A stretch of DNA of 64,000 nucleotides from Diadophis punctatus similis (lineage: Eukaryota > Chordata > Lepidosauria > Squamata > Dipsadidae). Every line of letters begins with the position of its first letter. Position 1 is the stretch's first letter. The translations under genes were made by a program, and so were the position numbers. Below the pieces are notes generated by a model. It saw only the letters and a list, made by a program, of their open reading frames with translations. It was not told the DNA's origin and searched no databases. The stretch is taken from positions 1,106,501 through 1,170,500 of the forward strand of contig JALIGW010000026.1 of assembly GCA_023053685.1 (NCBI GenBank), given 5' to 3'. Shown here piece by piece: positions 30,801 through 40,623 of this stretch.

Positions 30801-33800
30801 ATAATTTCATATTGAAAAGACATTCATTGAAAACAAACCTCTCCACAGCTGCTGGTTCCCGCTTCCGGGTGCTGCCTGCAGTTAGGATCCATGCTGTGCA
30901 CCCTCCTGCTAATTCTGCTGCGACAGTGGAGGAGGTTGGTATTTTTGGTGAAAAGATGCAGCTGTCTAGGAAAACAAAAAAACAACCCAATTTTGCATGC
31001 GGAATATCTCAGATTCGGTCCCGAGACTTTGCAGCAGGACTGAGAATATCTGGAAACCCAGATGTCTTGCCAGTTAGGAACGGGGAAACCCCACCAGTCG
31101 TTGCTCTGCCGGAGTTCTACGGGGGAGGAAGTTTGGGAAATTCAGTCCTTGAATGTATTTATTTAATTAATCAATCAATTGGCCAGTCAGCCTAACCCAC
31201 CTGCCAGGATGGTGGTTTTGGGGTGAATAAGAGTAGGAAAGTGTGTTGAATATGTTAGCCGCGTAAAAAATAATAAAGGCAGGTTGCAAATAAATAAAAT
31301 GACACAATCAAATCAGCCACCTGATCAGCTCCATCTCCATTTGTGACGAAACCACATTTTTAGGGCCTTAGGACAAGCAGTAGGGTGTAGGCAACCATAC
31401 TTCCGAGGAAATGATTTCCATAGAGAAGGGACCACCACCGAGAAGGCCTCTTTTTCATGGTCCCACCAGGTGTACATCCCTAATCGATGGGACCCGTAAC
31501 GTGCCCTCCCTTCCTGACGTGCTGGGCCAGGTGGATGCAAGGCGTAAAACAGCCCTTGAATAGATGTTATCTGGGAGCCGTTCTATGGGCCCCAGCTATT
31601 GTCCACCCCAAAGCTCACTTCCCGGAGCGATCCCTAAGTCCGAAGCTGCAACCGAGGCCATCAGAAATACCTGGTAGGTTCCAACCTGGTGTCTCAAGAG
31701 CTTTCTCCCCCCCCCCGCCCCCTTTCTGCTTTTTCTCCCTGCTGTCAGCAAGTTGGGCTCGGCGGACGAAATCATCAACTCCTTGACGCAGATCCTGGAC
31801 GGGGTTCTTCAGGCTGACCAGCATATGATGGAGAAGACCAAAGCCAAGATCTTCTCCGCACTCATCACCGTCCTGCAGATGAAAGAAACGAAAGGTCAGT
31901 GGGGGGCAGGGGAGGCCTCCCCAAGTTCTAGCTTTGACCCGTAGAAGAAATGCCCGTGTTGGATGCTAGGGTCCGATTCAGATAGTCCTCGACTCGTTTA
32001 GTGACCGCTCAAAGTTACAACGGCAGTGGAAAAAAGTGACATGACCTACGACCGCTGCAGCACCCCCGAGTCACGTGATCATATTTATGACGGTGGCAGT
32101 GTCATAAGGGGGTCAGGTGATCCCCTTTTGTGACATTCTGGCAGACAAAGTCAATGGGGAAGCCAGATTCACTTAACAACCATTTTGCTAGCTGAGCAAC
32201 TGCAGTGATTCGCTTAACCACTGTGGCAAGGAAGGTCGTAAAATGGGGCAAACCCCACTTAACAAATGTCTCACTGAGCAACATAAATGTTGGGCTCTAT
32301 TCTGGTTGTAAGTTGAGGACTACCTGTATTTCCTGTCAGCTGTACGGCAGCAGTGGCCCAATAAAAATATTAATTTGTGTCAGATGACGGACACGTGTTT
32401 TTCCCAAGCCTGTTTAAACTCAGTTTCTGGCGGTTGACTCGCTATCTCCACTGGGAAGTTGGTTTCAAGTTTCCACCACTATTGTTTTTGTTGAAATCGT
32501 CCTTTCTAACGTGACTTTTGAACTCCTGCCTGAACTTTCCTTGCTTCATGTCAACTCTCACTCACTCACTCTTTCTCTCTCTCTCTCCCCCTCCCTCCCT
32601 TTCTCTCTCTCTCTCTCCGTTCCCAGCAAGCGAAATCCCTCAGTACTCACAGCTGGTGCTGAGCGTGTGTGAGACCCTTCAGGAGGAATTCATCGCCCTC
32701 TTCGACCACACCCGGCACTGCTTGACTTCGGGAGATTCCCCGGAGGACAAAGACAGCATGGAGACGGACGACAGCTCCCGACACAAGCAGAAGGACCAGC
32801 GAGACGGGGCAAGTCATCTCGCCTGACCAGAAGATAATAATTGGTCCTCACCTCACTCACTTGTTAGAAGGGAATCCAAGTCTCTGGCAGAAAGCATGGC
32901 AGGCTTTATTTATTGCCATTTATTTCTCCCTCCTTTATTACTGGATCGGTATCTCAAGGCAGTGAACATACTCCTGCATCTTCCTATAATTTCCCCACAA
33001 CAACAACCCTGTGAGGTGGGCTGGGCTGAGACAGAGGGACTGGCCCAAAGCCAACCAATTACTTTCATGACTAAGGTGGGACTAGAACTCACCGTCTCCG
33101 GGTGATTGGCCCAAAGTCACCCAGCTGGCTTTCATGACTAAGGCGGGACTAGAACTCACCGTCTCCTGGTGATTGGCCCAAGGTCACCCAACTGGCTTTC
33201 ATGCCTCAGGCGGGACTAGAACTCACTGTCTCCTGGTGATTGGCCCAAAGTCACCCAGCCGGCTTTCATGACTAAGGCGGGACTAGAACTCACCATCTCC
33301 TGGTTTCTGGACAGGCATCTCAGCCGCTAAGCCAGACTGTTTCTCTTCCCCTGTCCAAGTCAGGGACCCATTTTGCAGGCAAAGAAGCCCCTCCCTCCCC
33401 TTTACATCTTGGTTGTTTCACTGAGGGCAAAATCGTGTCTCTCCGCAGCCCAAGTGCAGAATCAGGTGGGCTCAATCCTCCTCCCCCCCGCCTCTTTTCC
33501 CTCCCCCCCCCCAGGTGTGCGTGCTGGGCCTCCACTTGGCCAAGGAGCTTTGCGAAGTGGACGAAGAAGGAGACGGCTGGCTGCAGGTGACGCGGAGCCT
33601 CCCCCTGCTCCCCACCCTCTACACCACCCTGGAGGTCAGCCTGAGGCTGAAGCAGAATCTGCACTTCACCGAAGCCTCGCTCCACCTGCTGCTCACCTTA
33701 GCCAAGACCCAGCAGGTAAGCAGAGGGTCGATTGACAGGCCGGCTCTGCGTCCATCAACATGGTGCCCCATGAGCCATCGTCCCTGCCTGACACGGGGTG

Positions 33801-34387
33801 CAAGCACACGCAGTCCTCGACATATGGCCGCAATTGAGCACACGGTTTCCATTGCTAAGTGAGACCGTGGTTAAGTGAGCTTTGCCCCATTTTGCAACCT
33901 TTACCACCGTTGTTAAGTGAATCGCTGCCGCAGTTAAGTTAGTCACCCGGTGGTTAAGCGAATCCGGCTTCCCCATTGACTTTGTCAGAAGGTCGCAAAA
34001 GAGGATCACGTGATCCTGGGATACTGCGGCCGTCATAAGTACGAGTCAGTTGCCAAGTGTCCGGATTTTAATCACGTGACCTTGGGGATGGCGCAGCGGT
34101 TGTGTCCCTTTTTCCCTTTAATTAAAAGAAGAACTTTAAATTAAATTTTTTGGTGCTGTTGTGACTTCGGTCACTGAATGGTTGTAAGTCAAGAACTACC
34201 TATGCTCAGTTGTGTCAGTTGTGCACTGTGATGCATGTGCTGCCCTCTCCCCCTCTGGGCTCCTGTGTCAGAGTCTCTGGCAGAAAGTTGGCCTAGATTG
34301 GCACCAAACAGAAATTGCCGGGCTGGGTTCACTCAAATGGCTGTGTGAACCCTGCCAGGTGGCAGTTTCTGGGTTCGGCCAGAGCGC

Positions 34388-34453
<66 letters not shown>

Positions 34454-37400
34454 AAATTTGTCCCCTGGGGTACCCCAGCCCCTGAGTTTCTCCGATTTCC
34501 CCCTCTCTTTTAGGGGGCAGCGGCCGTGGCCACAGCTGGCATCCTCCACAGCATCTGCTTGCCCCTCCTGAGCGTCTACCAACTGAGCAGCAACGGAGGG
34601 GGACAGGTGAGCGGGGTCTCCCCACAAACGTCCCTGGAGGAAGCCAGGCTCCCGGGAGAAGGAAAGCTGGCTTGTTTTCTTCTTTTGCGGTTTGACCTTG
34701 GTTCCCTGCGCAGGTCCCCGTTTCCTCTCGGCGGTCCCTGGACGGCCCTTCGTGGCCAGGCGTCTATCGCCTCTCCGTATCGCTGATGGAGCGGCTGCTG
34801 AAGACCCTCCGGTACAACTTCCTGACCGATGCCTTGGACTTCGTGGGTGTCCATCAGGAGAGGATCCTTCAGGTGGGCTTCTCTTCGGCCTGCAAGGAGG
34901 GAGGGGCTTCAAGGGGGACCAGTTTCTGGAATTTGGAAGACGGGGTGGCCAAACCTCTTCTTCCCGATCCTCAAGAATGGAGGGAAGAGGAGCTTCCGAA
35001 ATGGGACAGGAACAGGAGGTCATCCCTGCCCCCCCCCCAAAAAAAACAACTGGCCAGTTAAAAAGAGTCCAGCTGTGGGACTCCAAAATGGGGTTAGGTC
35101 CTCCTTCGGTCATGAGTCTATCCGTGTCTTTTGGCCAGACCTACAGGGTTGTTGTTTTGGGTATAAAACAGAGGAGGAGGAGGAGGAGGAGTTCAGCTCC
35201 TGCAGCAGAGGCAGGATAGAAAGCGTACCTCAACGTACGGCCCCAATTAGAACCAGTTAAGCAAGACAGTTGTTAAGTCACCGCTGTTGCTAAGTGAATC
35301 ACATGGCCCTTAAGCGAATCCGGCTTTTCCCATTGACTTTGCTTGTGGGAAGCCGGCCTGGGACGGTCGCAAATGGCGATCAGGGGACGCCAGGACGCTG
35401 CCACCGTCATAAATAGAGGCCGGTTGCCAAAACACCTGAATTTCAGTGCCGTTGTAACTTCCAGACGGCTGCTCAATCAATTGCAAGTAGGCGATGGGGG
35501 GTGGGCAAGGCCCCTGAGGGAATCCGCAAAGCACCCTGAGGGTCCCGCCAGCCCCTTCCCCTCGGGAGGTGGGGAAATGTGGGGCTCAAGAGTTTTCTAC
35601 CTGCAGTGCTTAAACGCCGTCCGGACGGTGCAGAGCCTGGCCTGCCTCGAAGAAGCCGATCACACCGTGGGCTTCCTCCTCCAGCTGTCTAACTTCATGA
35701 AGGAGTGGCATTTCCACCTGCCCCAGCTCCTGAAGGATGCCCAGGTACGGGAACTGCCTTCCTTAGCAACGGACATTTGGGGCTCCCTTCTGGTCATAAG
35801 CCGAGGACTACCTGTGTTTCCCCACCTTCTCCTCCATTCCAGGTCAATTTGTGCTACTTGTGCCAGGCCTGCACTTCCCTGCTCCACAGCCGCAAAATGC
35901 TCCAGCACTACTTGCAGGTAAATCGCTGATCCCACCTGGATGCGACCCCACCACATTCGGTCTGCCTGGGGTCTCCCCTCACCCCCTGGATTTCTTTCCA
36001 GGCCAAGAACGGCGAGTCCATTCCCTCGGCGGTCCTGCCTCGCCTCCAGAGAGCCCCGCAGATTTCGGCCAAGCCGGCCAGCCCCGAGTCGGAGGCGGCG
36101 GAGCAGAAGGCCCTGCGCACCGTCCAGTACAGCCTCCTGAAAATCCTCAGCAAGTGTCTGGCGGCCTTACGTCACTTCACCCCTGACATCTGTCAGATCC
36201 TTCTCGACCAGGTAGAGAGACCAGAGAGTTTGTTCTCATGAAGGCCCCCAAAGGTCCAGAGGCAACTGGACTTTGTGGGTTTTTTCTCTGAAGACGTTTC
36301 GCTTCTCACCCAAGGAGCTTCTTCAGCTCTGACTGAAGCATGGTGGGGGAATGGAAGGACTGATACTCCTTGTAGGCAGCCATTCCCTGCCCTTCGGTCA
36401 TTTTAAAAGGCCTAAGGTTGGGAAACACTACAATGACTTTGCCAAGATTCTTCCTTTAATCTTTTCTCTAATGTTTCTAATATTTTTTTGATAATTTCTA
36501 ATTTGTCTTTGCTCTTAATACTCTCTAATTTTTTTAATTGTTCTCATTCTGATGTATTCTCGTCGTGTTCCTTTTTAATAGTTTCATCTATTCTATTATT
36601 TCTCTTTACACTCTCTTAATTTCTTCCTTTGTATTGCTGTACGCCGCCTAGGGCAGCCCCACGCCGAGAGAGGCGGCCAAATAAACGTAGCCAATAACAA
36701 CAGCCAATCACACTGATTCTGCTCCGTGTGCATTTTGAGTCTGCTTTCTCCCGCCAGTCCCTGGACCTTGCGGAGTACGACATCCTTTTCATGCTGAGCT
36801 TTACGACTCCGGCCTTTGACTCGGACGTGGCCCCCTCCTTTGGGACCCTGCTGGCCACCATCAACGTGGCCCTGAACATGTTAGGGGAGGTAAGAGTTCA
36901 AAAGAGCTTGTGCAGAGCGGAGAGGCACGGCCAGGCTGCTAGTTTGGAGATGCCGTTTAGTTATTTGTATACTGCAGTGGTGAGGCCACCCTTGGGATAC
37001 TGCATCCAATTCTGGTCACTGCGATAGAAGAAAGATGCTGAGACTCTAGACTCAGACAAGAGCAACAAAGATGATTTGGGGTCTGGAGGGTAACATATAT
37101 GAGGAACGGATGTGAGCAACTGGGTCTCTGTAGCCTAACGCAGGGGAAGACGTGGGGATGACATGATAGCAGTCTTCCAGTATTTGAGAGGGCATCACAG
37201 GGAAGAGGGATCGACCCGTTCTCCAAAGCACCTGAGGACAAAGAAGTAAGGGATGGAAATTTATCAAGGAGAGCTCCAACTTAGAACTAAGGAGAAATGT
37301 CCTGATTGTGGGAACAATTAACCAGGGGAACTTCTTGCCTCCAGAAGTGGTGGGGGCTCCATCACTGGAGGCCTTTAAGAAGAGACTGGACAGCCGTTTG

Positions 37401-39035
37401 TCTGGAACGGTAGAGGGTCTCCTGCTTGAACAGAGGGCTGGACTAGACGACCTCCAAAGTATTTTCTAACCCTGTTTCCATAGTAGGTTGGAACGGCGGT
37501 TTAGTGACCGACGTTAGAATGGTACTGAAACAAAAACGACTCATGACTTAGTCTTGAGTTCTGACGCCGCTTTTCTTTCTTCCCAAAGTTGGATAAGAAG
37601 AAGGACCCTTTCAGTCTGGCTGCAGGGCCCTCCCCCCAGCAGGAAGGGAACAAGACCCTCAAGTAGGTACCTCGGGGCTTTGGCCACTTTTGGGACGGGG
37701 AAGTGGAGAAAAAATCCTTTTTTAAAAAAAAAAGATTTTTGCTGTGGGTTTGAAAGCGACTTCTCCAGCAAGGGTGGTTCCTCAGCATAGTCCTCTCCAT
37801 GCTAGCCCAAGGAATATTTGAATTGCTTAGAAAGGGACCTGCGGCTTCTAATTCCTCCCTTCCTCCCTTTTTTCTTGCCCTGTATTATTTTTATACGCAA
37901 TTCGAAGTGGCAAACACACACCATACTTTGGGGAAACCTCAGGCTGCTCTTTGCATTTCGATCAGTCTTTATTCTAGTGCAGAGGCTGGGATTTATGGCC
38001 CCTTTGTGACTTGTGGACTTCAACTCCCAGAATTCCTGGGGTCAGCAGGGCCATACCGTAGTTCCCCACCCCTGTGTTAGCGCTTTTCGGGGGCTCAATA
38101 AACCACGTCTTTGTTCCAGGCCTCTCCTGATGTTTACCATGGAAAACTGCTTCTACCTGCTGATCTCTCAAGCGGTTCGGTATTTGAAGGATCCGGCGGT
38201 GCACCCGCGAGATAAACAGCGCATGAAACAGGAGCTCAGCTCAGAGCTGGTAAGGTGGCCGCCCTGGCTCACTCGGTGCGGAGGACTCGGACTGCTGTTC
38301 CCATCATCCCTGGCAGCAGCTGCCCTTGGCTGGGATGAATGGGAAGATGGCAGTCCCATCACCTACGCAGATGGCAGGGGTGGGAAGGAGGAGACGGACT
38401 GGTTGACTTAGTTGCATCCTGCCTTTATTATTTGTATATATAACTCATGGTGGCAAATGTATCCAACACACCTGCCTATTTTCCCCACAACAACAACCTT
38501 GTGAGGTGGGTTGGGATGAGAGAGAGGGACTAGCCCAGTCACCCAACTGACTTACATGCCTAAGGCAGGACTAGAACTCGACGTCTCCTGGTGATTGACC
38601 AAAATTCACCCAGCCAGCTTTCAAGCTTAAGGCAGGACTAGAACTCACCGTCTCCTGGTTATTAGCCCAAGGTTATCCATCCAAGTAGCTTTCATGCCTA
38701 GGGCGGTACTAGAACTCACAATTCCTGGTGATTGGCCCAAAAACACCCAGCCAGCTTTCATGGCGAAGGCAGGACTAGAACTCACCGTCTCCTGGTTTCT
38801 AGACCAGCCTCTTAGCCCCTCCTGTAACAGAAGGAATGACACAATGCTGTGTTCCCTTTTTCAGAGCACGCTGCTCTCCAGCCTCTCTCGCTATTTCCGT
38901 CGTGGTGGTCCTTCCTCGCCTGCCGGGGGCCTTCTGCCCTCTCCCCAGGGAAAACCCTCCTCCAAGCTGGGGCCGGAAAGCCAGGAGCCCCTCTTCCAGC
39001 TGGTGCAGGCTTTCGTCAGACACGTGCAAAGATAA
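11354..39035 (+). CDS. NUP188: NUP188, nucleoporin 188 (44 coding exons)
   Basis: Large alpha-helical scaffold nucleoporin of the inner ring (Nup93 subcomplex) of the nuclear pore. Exons: 11354-11379, 12883-12937, 13727-13800, 14221-14305, 14577-14657, 15134-15178, 15650-15742, 16516-16635, 17658-17869, 18194-18308, 19329-19526, 20175-20264, 20833-20898, 21399-21518, 21980-22106, 22548-22703, 23581-23707, 23830-23917, 24423-24499, 24706-24820, 24976-25096, 25431-25497, 25743-25868, 26729-26859, 27061-27167, 27959-28165, 28425-28594, 28750-28819, 29052-29119, 29657-29852, 30186-30260, 30849-30934, 31749-31894, 32627-32808, 33515-33715, 34514-34606, 34714-34872, 35607-35744, 35843-35917, 36002-36211, 36758-36889, 37589-37662, 38120-38249, 38865-39035. 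Sum 5,205 nt = 1,734 aa plus TAA; human is about 1,750. The chain matches the vertebrate family throughout ([20 protein letters not shown] in exon 9; RYFRRGG near the end). Residues ~503-554 ([16 protein letters not shown]) would be the SH3-like insertion described for the family. An acidic, probably disordered loop ([13 protein letters not shown]) lies in exon 34. Introns after exons 14 and 34 have GC donors. No lesion seen. Confidence 0.95.
13421..13662 (+). repeat. Sauria-type tRNA-derived SINE (copy 1)
   Basis: Head AGCCTCAGTGGCGCAGTGGT, body GTGGGTAAAATGAGGACCCA and GATTGTTGGGGGCAAGAGGC, and tail GTGCTATTGCTATTGCT. This is the recognisable SINE of lizards and snakes that uses RTE/Bov-B reverse transcriptase. 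It lies in a NUP188 intron. Confidence 0.85.
14800..15000 (+). repeat. Squamate SINE with L2-like tail
   Basis: Contains AAGAAAGCTGGTTGGGTGAC and AGGAGACTGAGAGTTCTAGTCC, and ends in GAGTTATTTATAAAAATAAT...AATAAATAAAG. Other fragments of this family occur at about 11650-11760, 12750-12840 and 16130-16330. Confidence 0.6.
15793..16022. repeat. GGTAGTCCTCGACTTA-family element (copy 4, shortened)
   Basis: CAGGTAGTCCTCGTTTGGTGAC to CACTAAATGAGGACTCGCA, about 230 bp. It has a deleted middle and lies in the NUP188 intron after exon 7. Confidence 0.75.
17020..17550 (+). repeat. CR1-like LINE 3' fragment with nested hAT-like insertion
   Basis: GGGGACATGATAACAGTCTTCCAGT..., GAGCAGGACAAGAAGCAACAG and GAAGACCTCCGAGGTCCCTT are CR1-type 3' sequence. 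About 17308-17495 is an unrelated insertion (GTGATGGTGAACCTATGGCAC...) resembling the element at 4111-4461. Similar CR1 fragments lie at 25925-26230, 29235-29430, 36900-37490, 44650-44810, 45300-45500, 48870-49090 and 50050-50190. Confidence 0.7.
18563..18779. repeat. (GATA)n microsatellite, about 215 bp
   Basis: Long run of ATAG/GATA units with a few interruptions (ATTGATGGATGG). GATA is the main motif of the Bkm satellite of snakes. It is inserted within or has grown from a SINE fragment (CAACCCTGTGAGGTGGGTTGG before it, GGCCCAAGGTCACACACTTGG after it). Confidence 0.95.
18901..19110 (+). repeat. Sauria-type SINE (copy 2) inside another SINE fragment
   Basis: GCCGAGGTGGCTCAGTGGTT to AAGTGCTGTTGCTATTGCTA. 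It interrupts the CCAAGGTCACACACTTGGC-type SINE array, whose units continue on the right from 19111 to about 19290. Confidence 0.82.
19808..20133. repeat. GGTAGTCCTCGACTTA-family element (copy 5)
   Basis: CAGGCGGTCCTCGTTTAGCAAC to ATAAGTCGAGGACTGCCTG, about 326 bp, in the NUP188 intron after exon 11. Confidence 0.8.
20428..20682. mobile_element. hAT-like element related to 2188-2415
   Basis: AGAGTCAGCAACCCGCGGCTC at the left and AAGGTTGCCGACCCCTGG at the right, with the same internal GTGGCTCTTTCATCCCTCTG. The left terminus has decayed and I see no clear target duplication. Confidence 0.75.
21672..21840 (+). repeat. Polypyrimidine (CCTT)n tract joined to a SINE tail
   Basis: About 120 nt of CCTT/CCCT units, followed directly by GTAAAGCACCATGAATAAG and GCTATTGCTATTGCTATTGC, the 3' end of a Sauria-type SINE whose 5' part is missing. 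Confidence 0.85.
22150..22390. repeat. Inverted pair of Penelope-like terminal fragments
   Basis: The sequence around AACATCATCAGTGCTGCAAG (left, minus orientation) and TTCTAGCACTGAGGAGGTTC (right, plus orientation) are inverted copies of one element. They meet at GGGAGTGGGGTTTG ... CAAACCCCACTCCC. The same element occurs once at 63283-63400. Family assignment to Penelope-like elements is from recall. Confidence 0.6.
24240..24395 (+). repeat. LINE 3' end with AATAAA tail
   Basis: CAGCCGCCCAGAGTTACCCT ... AGATAGGCGGCCAATAAATT ... AATAATAAATAAAG is the 3' end of a CR1/L2-type LINE. Upstream sequence 23930-24240 (GGCGGGGTCCAGGAGGAGGG) probably belongs to the same insertion. Similar 3' ends are near 6720-6830, 23215-23290, 36640-36700 and 47145-47180. 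Confidence 0.6.
25253..25372. mobile_element. Palindromic element (hairpin MITE), copy 2
   Basis: CAGTATTTCTCAACCTTAGC opens and GCTAAGGTTGAGGACTGCTG closes. The arms are nearly perfectly complementary, including AGCCGCTTTAAGAGGTGTGG and its reverse. Confidence 0.88.
27555..27720 (-). repeat. Penelope-like fragment with hammerhead-like core (decayed)
   Basis: Minus strand carries CTGAAGAAGCTTCTTGGATG followed by ACAAGGAAATG, and AAAGTCCAGTTGC. It resembles the copies at 36245-36345 and 49355-49445. The GAAAC box is altered here. Confidence 0.5.
31200..31560 (-). repeat. LINE-derived fragment
   Basis: TAATAAAGGCAGGTTGCAAAT, then GGGCCTTAGGACAAGCAG and GAGAAGGCCTCTTTTTCATGG, look like the 3' region of a CR1/L2-type LINE on the minus strand. 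It occupies the NUP188 intron between exons 32 and 33. Confidence 0.5.
31979..32328. repeat. GGTAGTCCTCGACTTA-family element (copy 6)
   Basis: GATAGTCCTCGACTCGTTTAG to GTAAGTTGAGGACTACCTG, about 350 bp, in the NUP188 intron after exon 33. Confidence 0.8.
33038..33305 (-). repeat. 67-bp minisatellite built from SINE sequence
   Basis: The segment GATTGGCCCAAAGTCACCCA...GACTAGAACTCACCGTCTCC repeats with starts at about 33038, 33104, 33171 and 33238, a period of 66-67 bp. It is flanked by the ordinary SINE ends (CAACAACCCTGTGAGGTGGG at left, GGTTTCTGGACAGGCATCTC at right). Confidence 0.88.
33811..34202. repeat. GGTAGTCCTCGACTTA-family element (copy 7)
   Basis: CAGTCCTCGACATATGGCCG to GTAAGTCAAGAACTACCTAT, about 390 bp, with GGATCACGTGATCC inside. 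Lies in the NUP188 intron after exon 35. Confidence 0.8.
34389..34452. repeat. (TG)n(AG)n microsatellite
   Basis: About 24 TG units followed by an AG run, 60 bp upstream of NUP188 exon 36. Alternating purine-pyrimidine sequence can adopt Z-DNA. Confidence 0.95.
35226..35480. repeat. GGTAGTCCTCGACTTA-family element (copy 8, left part)
   Basis: GTACCTCAACGTACGGCCCC, TTGACTTTGCTTGTGGGAAG and CGTTGTAACTTCCAGACGG mark a partial copy in the intron before exon 38. A second fragment (CATAAGCCGAGGACTACCTG) lies in the next intron at about 35760-35814. Confidence 0.65.
36245..36345 (-). repeat. Penelope-like fragment with hammerhead-like core
   Basis: Minus strand reads CTGAAGA, a stem-forming segment AGCTCCTTGGGTGAGAAGC, then GAAACGTCTTCAGAG and AAAGTCCAGTTGCC. 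CUGANGA and GAAA are the conserved boxes of hammerhead ribozymes. Confidence 0.5.
38593..38805 (-). repeat. 67-70 bp minisatellite built from SINE sequence
   Basis: Units begin near 38593, 38660 and 38730 (GATTGACCAAAATTCACCC and variants). Flanked by CAACAACAACCTTGTGAGGTGG on the left and GGTTTCTAGACCAGCCTCTT on the right. Same organisation as 33038-33305. Confidence 0.82.
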
Positions 39036-39538
39036 AACGCCTCCCACCCACCCACCCCGGCTGAAGACGATTCCCACTCGAGTTCGTCTCCCATCCATTC
39101 TGGGACCACCACCACCAGGGAGTCGTTGGCTGGTCTCTTCCAGGGAAGGACCCCGTCTGCGGGAAAGACCCCCCCCCCCCCCCAACAGCAATTGTGTTGC
39201 GAGTAAATCTGGCTTGGCCTTCATGAGCCTGTCCCTTAATTTTCTAGCCTAATGTGCAGCCCAGGATGGAAAGCAGACGGAGAGCGCTTGAATATCCCTT
39301 CCGAAAACAATATCGGGCATTAATCTCAAGGACTGTTTTTGTGATGGAGCTGTGCCAACGAAGGGCAGAGACCCTCTTCCTCCCTCCTGCTTCCCACGGG
39401 ACCCGTCTCTGCCGTTCCGAGGGCAGAGAGGAGATATTTTTATAAAGTCCTCGATCCTCTTTGCAGGCGGGATCGAAAACCAGAATCCCATTGCTTGAGT
39501 CTCCCATTTTTTGTACGAGTTGTTTCCTATTTATATTG

Positions 39539-39781
39539 ATTAAACAAGTTTCTAAGCACTGCTCCCACCTCTTGAATGTTCACGAAGTGTAGCCCAGTTT
39601 CGAAGCCAACCTTTTCCGGAAGAAATAAAGCAGCGCGTAAAACAAGTTGGAAGAATGCGGGAGAGGCACCTCTGGGAACATCGGCTCTCCCACGGTTCGC
39701 AACGGCTCTTGGCTGCTTTAACGTCAACACCCGAACCCGTAAAACATTCTGCAGCCGTCTCGATTAAATGTCCGGAATAAA
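39539..39781 (+). terminator. Candidate polyadenylation signals of NUP188
   Basis: Three signals follow the stop codon: ATTAAA at 39539-39544, AATAAA at 39624-39629 and AATAAA at 39776-39781. The 3' UTR would be about 0.5-0.75 kb. A transposon-like repeat begins at about 39819, so the transcript probably ends before it. Confidence 0.5.
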
Positions 39782-39818
39782 ACAAGCAGGGCTTTGCTTT
39801 GGGTAGAGACTGAAATAT

Positions 39819-40478
39819 AGGTAGTCCTCGAATTATGACCAGAGTGCAGCAACAGCAATGGCACTTAAGACTTCTGCACTGCCCCATAACTGCTTTACAG
39901 CCCCCTCTGGGCTGTTTACAATGTCAGCATATGGCCCCGGACAATCTGGGTCTTCATTTTATGGGCCTTTAAACCTGCCTGTTATGGTCATAAGTCGTGA
40001 CGGTTGTAAAGCAGATCATCATGCGACTGACCCAATTATGCTACCTTTTTTTTTGGGGGGGGAGGTTGTTGAGTGAATCACCATGGAGATTGAGTGAGTG
40101 CCGGTTGTTAAGTGAACCCATTGTTCGCTATGTTTTTTTTTTTGCCAAAAACCAGAAGTAAAAGCTCGCAAACGTTGCCAAAAATTCCATAAACGTTGTA
40201 AATTGCAGGCTGTGATGTGGGACGTTGCAAACTGTCAACCAAAATTCAGACGCTCGGCAATTGGTTCATACTTACGACGGTCGCAGTGTCCTGGGGTTAT
40301 GTGACCCCCCCTTCCCTTTTGCGACAAGCCCAGTCAATGGGGAAGCCAGATTCACTTAACAACCATGTTACTAACTTAACAACTGTGGCAAGGTAGGTCG
40401 TAAAATGCAGCAAACCAAAGAAATTTCATTTAGCAACAGATTTTGGGCTCAGTTGTTCTAAATTGAGGACTACCTGCA
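39819..40478. repeat. GGTAGTCCTCGACTTA-family element (copy 9, long or compound)
   Basis: Starts TAGGTAGTCCTCGAATTATG and ends AAATTGAGGACTACCTGC. At about 660 bp it is nearly twice the usual length, so it is probably two overlapping or nested copies. Confidence 0.7.
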
Positions 40479-40617
40479 TTTCTCTTAACCCCTGGGGCCA
40501 GTCCCGATTTCGGCCTAAGCCTTGGGGGGGTGGGGGTGGGGGGGGAATTAGCTCAAGAGCCACAGGCATCCTGTTTTGTTGGAAGAAGGCAGCTGAAACG
40601 GAGGGCAGCTCCAACTT

Positions 40618-40623
40618 TTTATT
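40618..40623 (-). terminator. Candidate polyadenylation signal of SH3GLB2
   Basis: TTTATT on the plus strand reads AATAAA on the minus strand, about 2.1 kb beyond the SH3GLB2 stop codon. I saw no closer AATAAA on that strand, but a variant signal cannot be excluded. Confidence 0.35.

Noticed and set aside
34268..35113. 281-codon minus-strand open frame
   Set aside because: It covers NUP188 exons 36 and 37 and a (TG)n repeat in antisense; no family resemblance.
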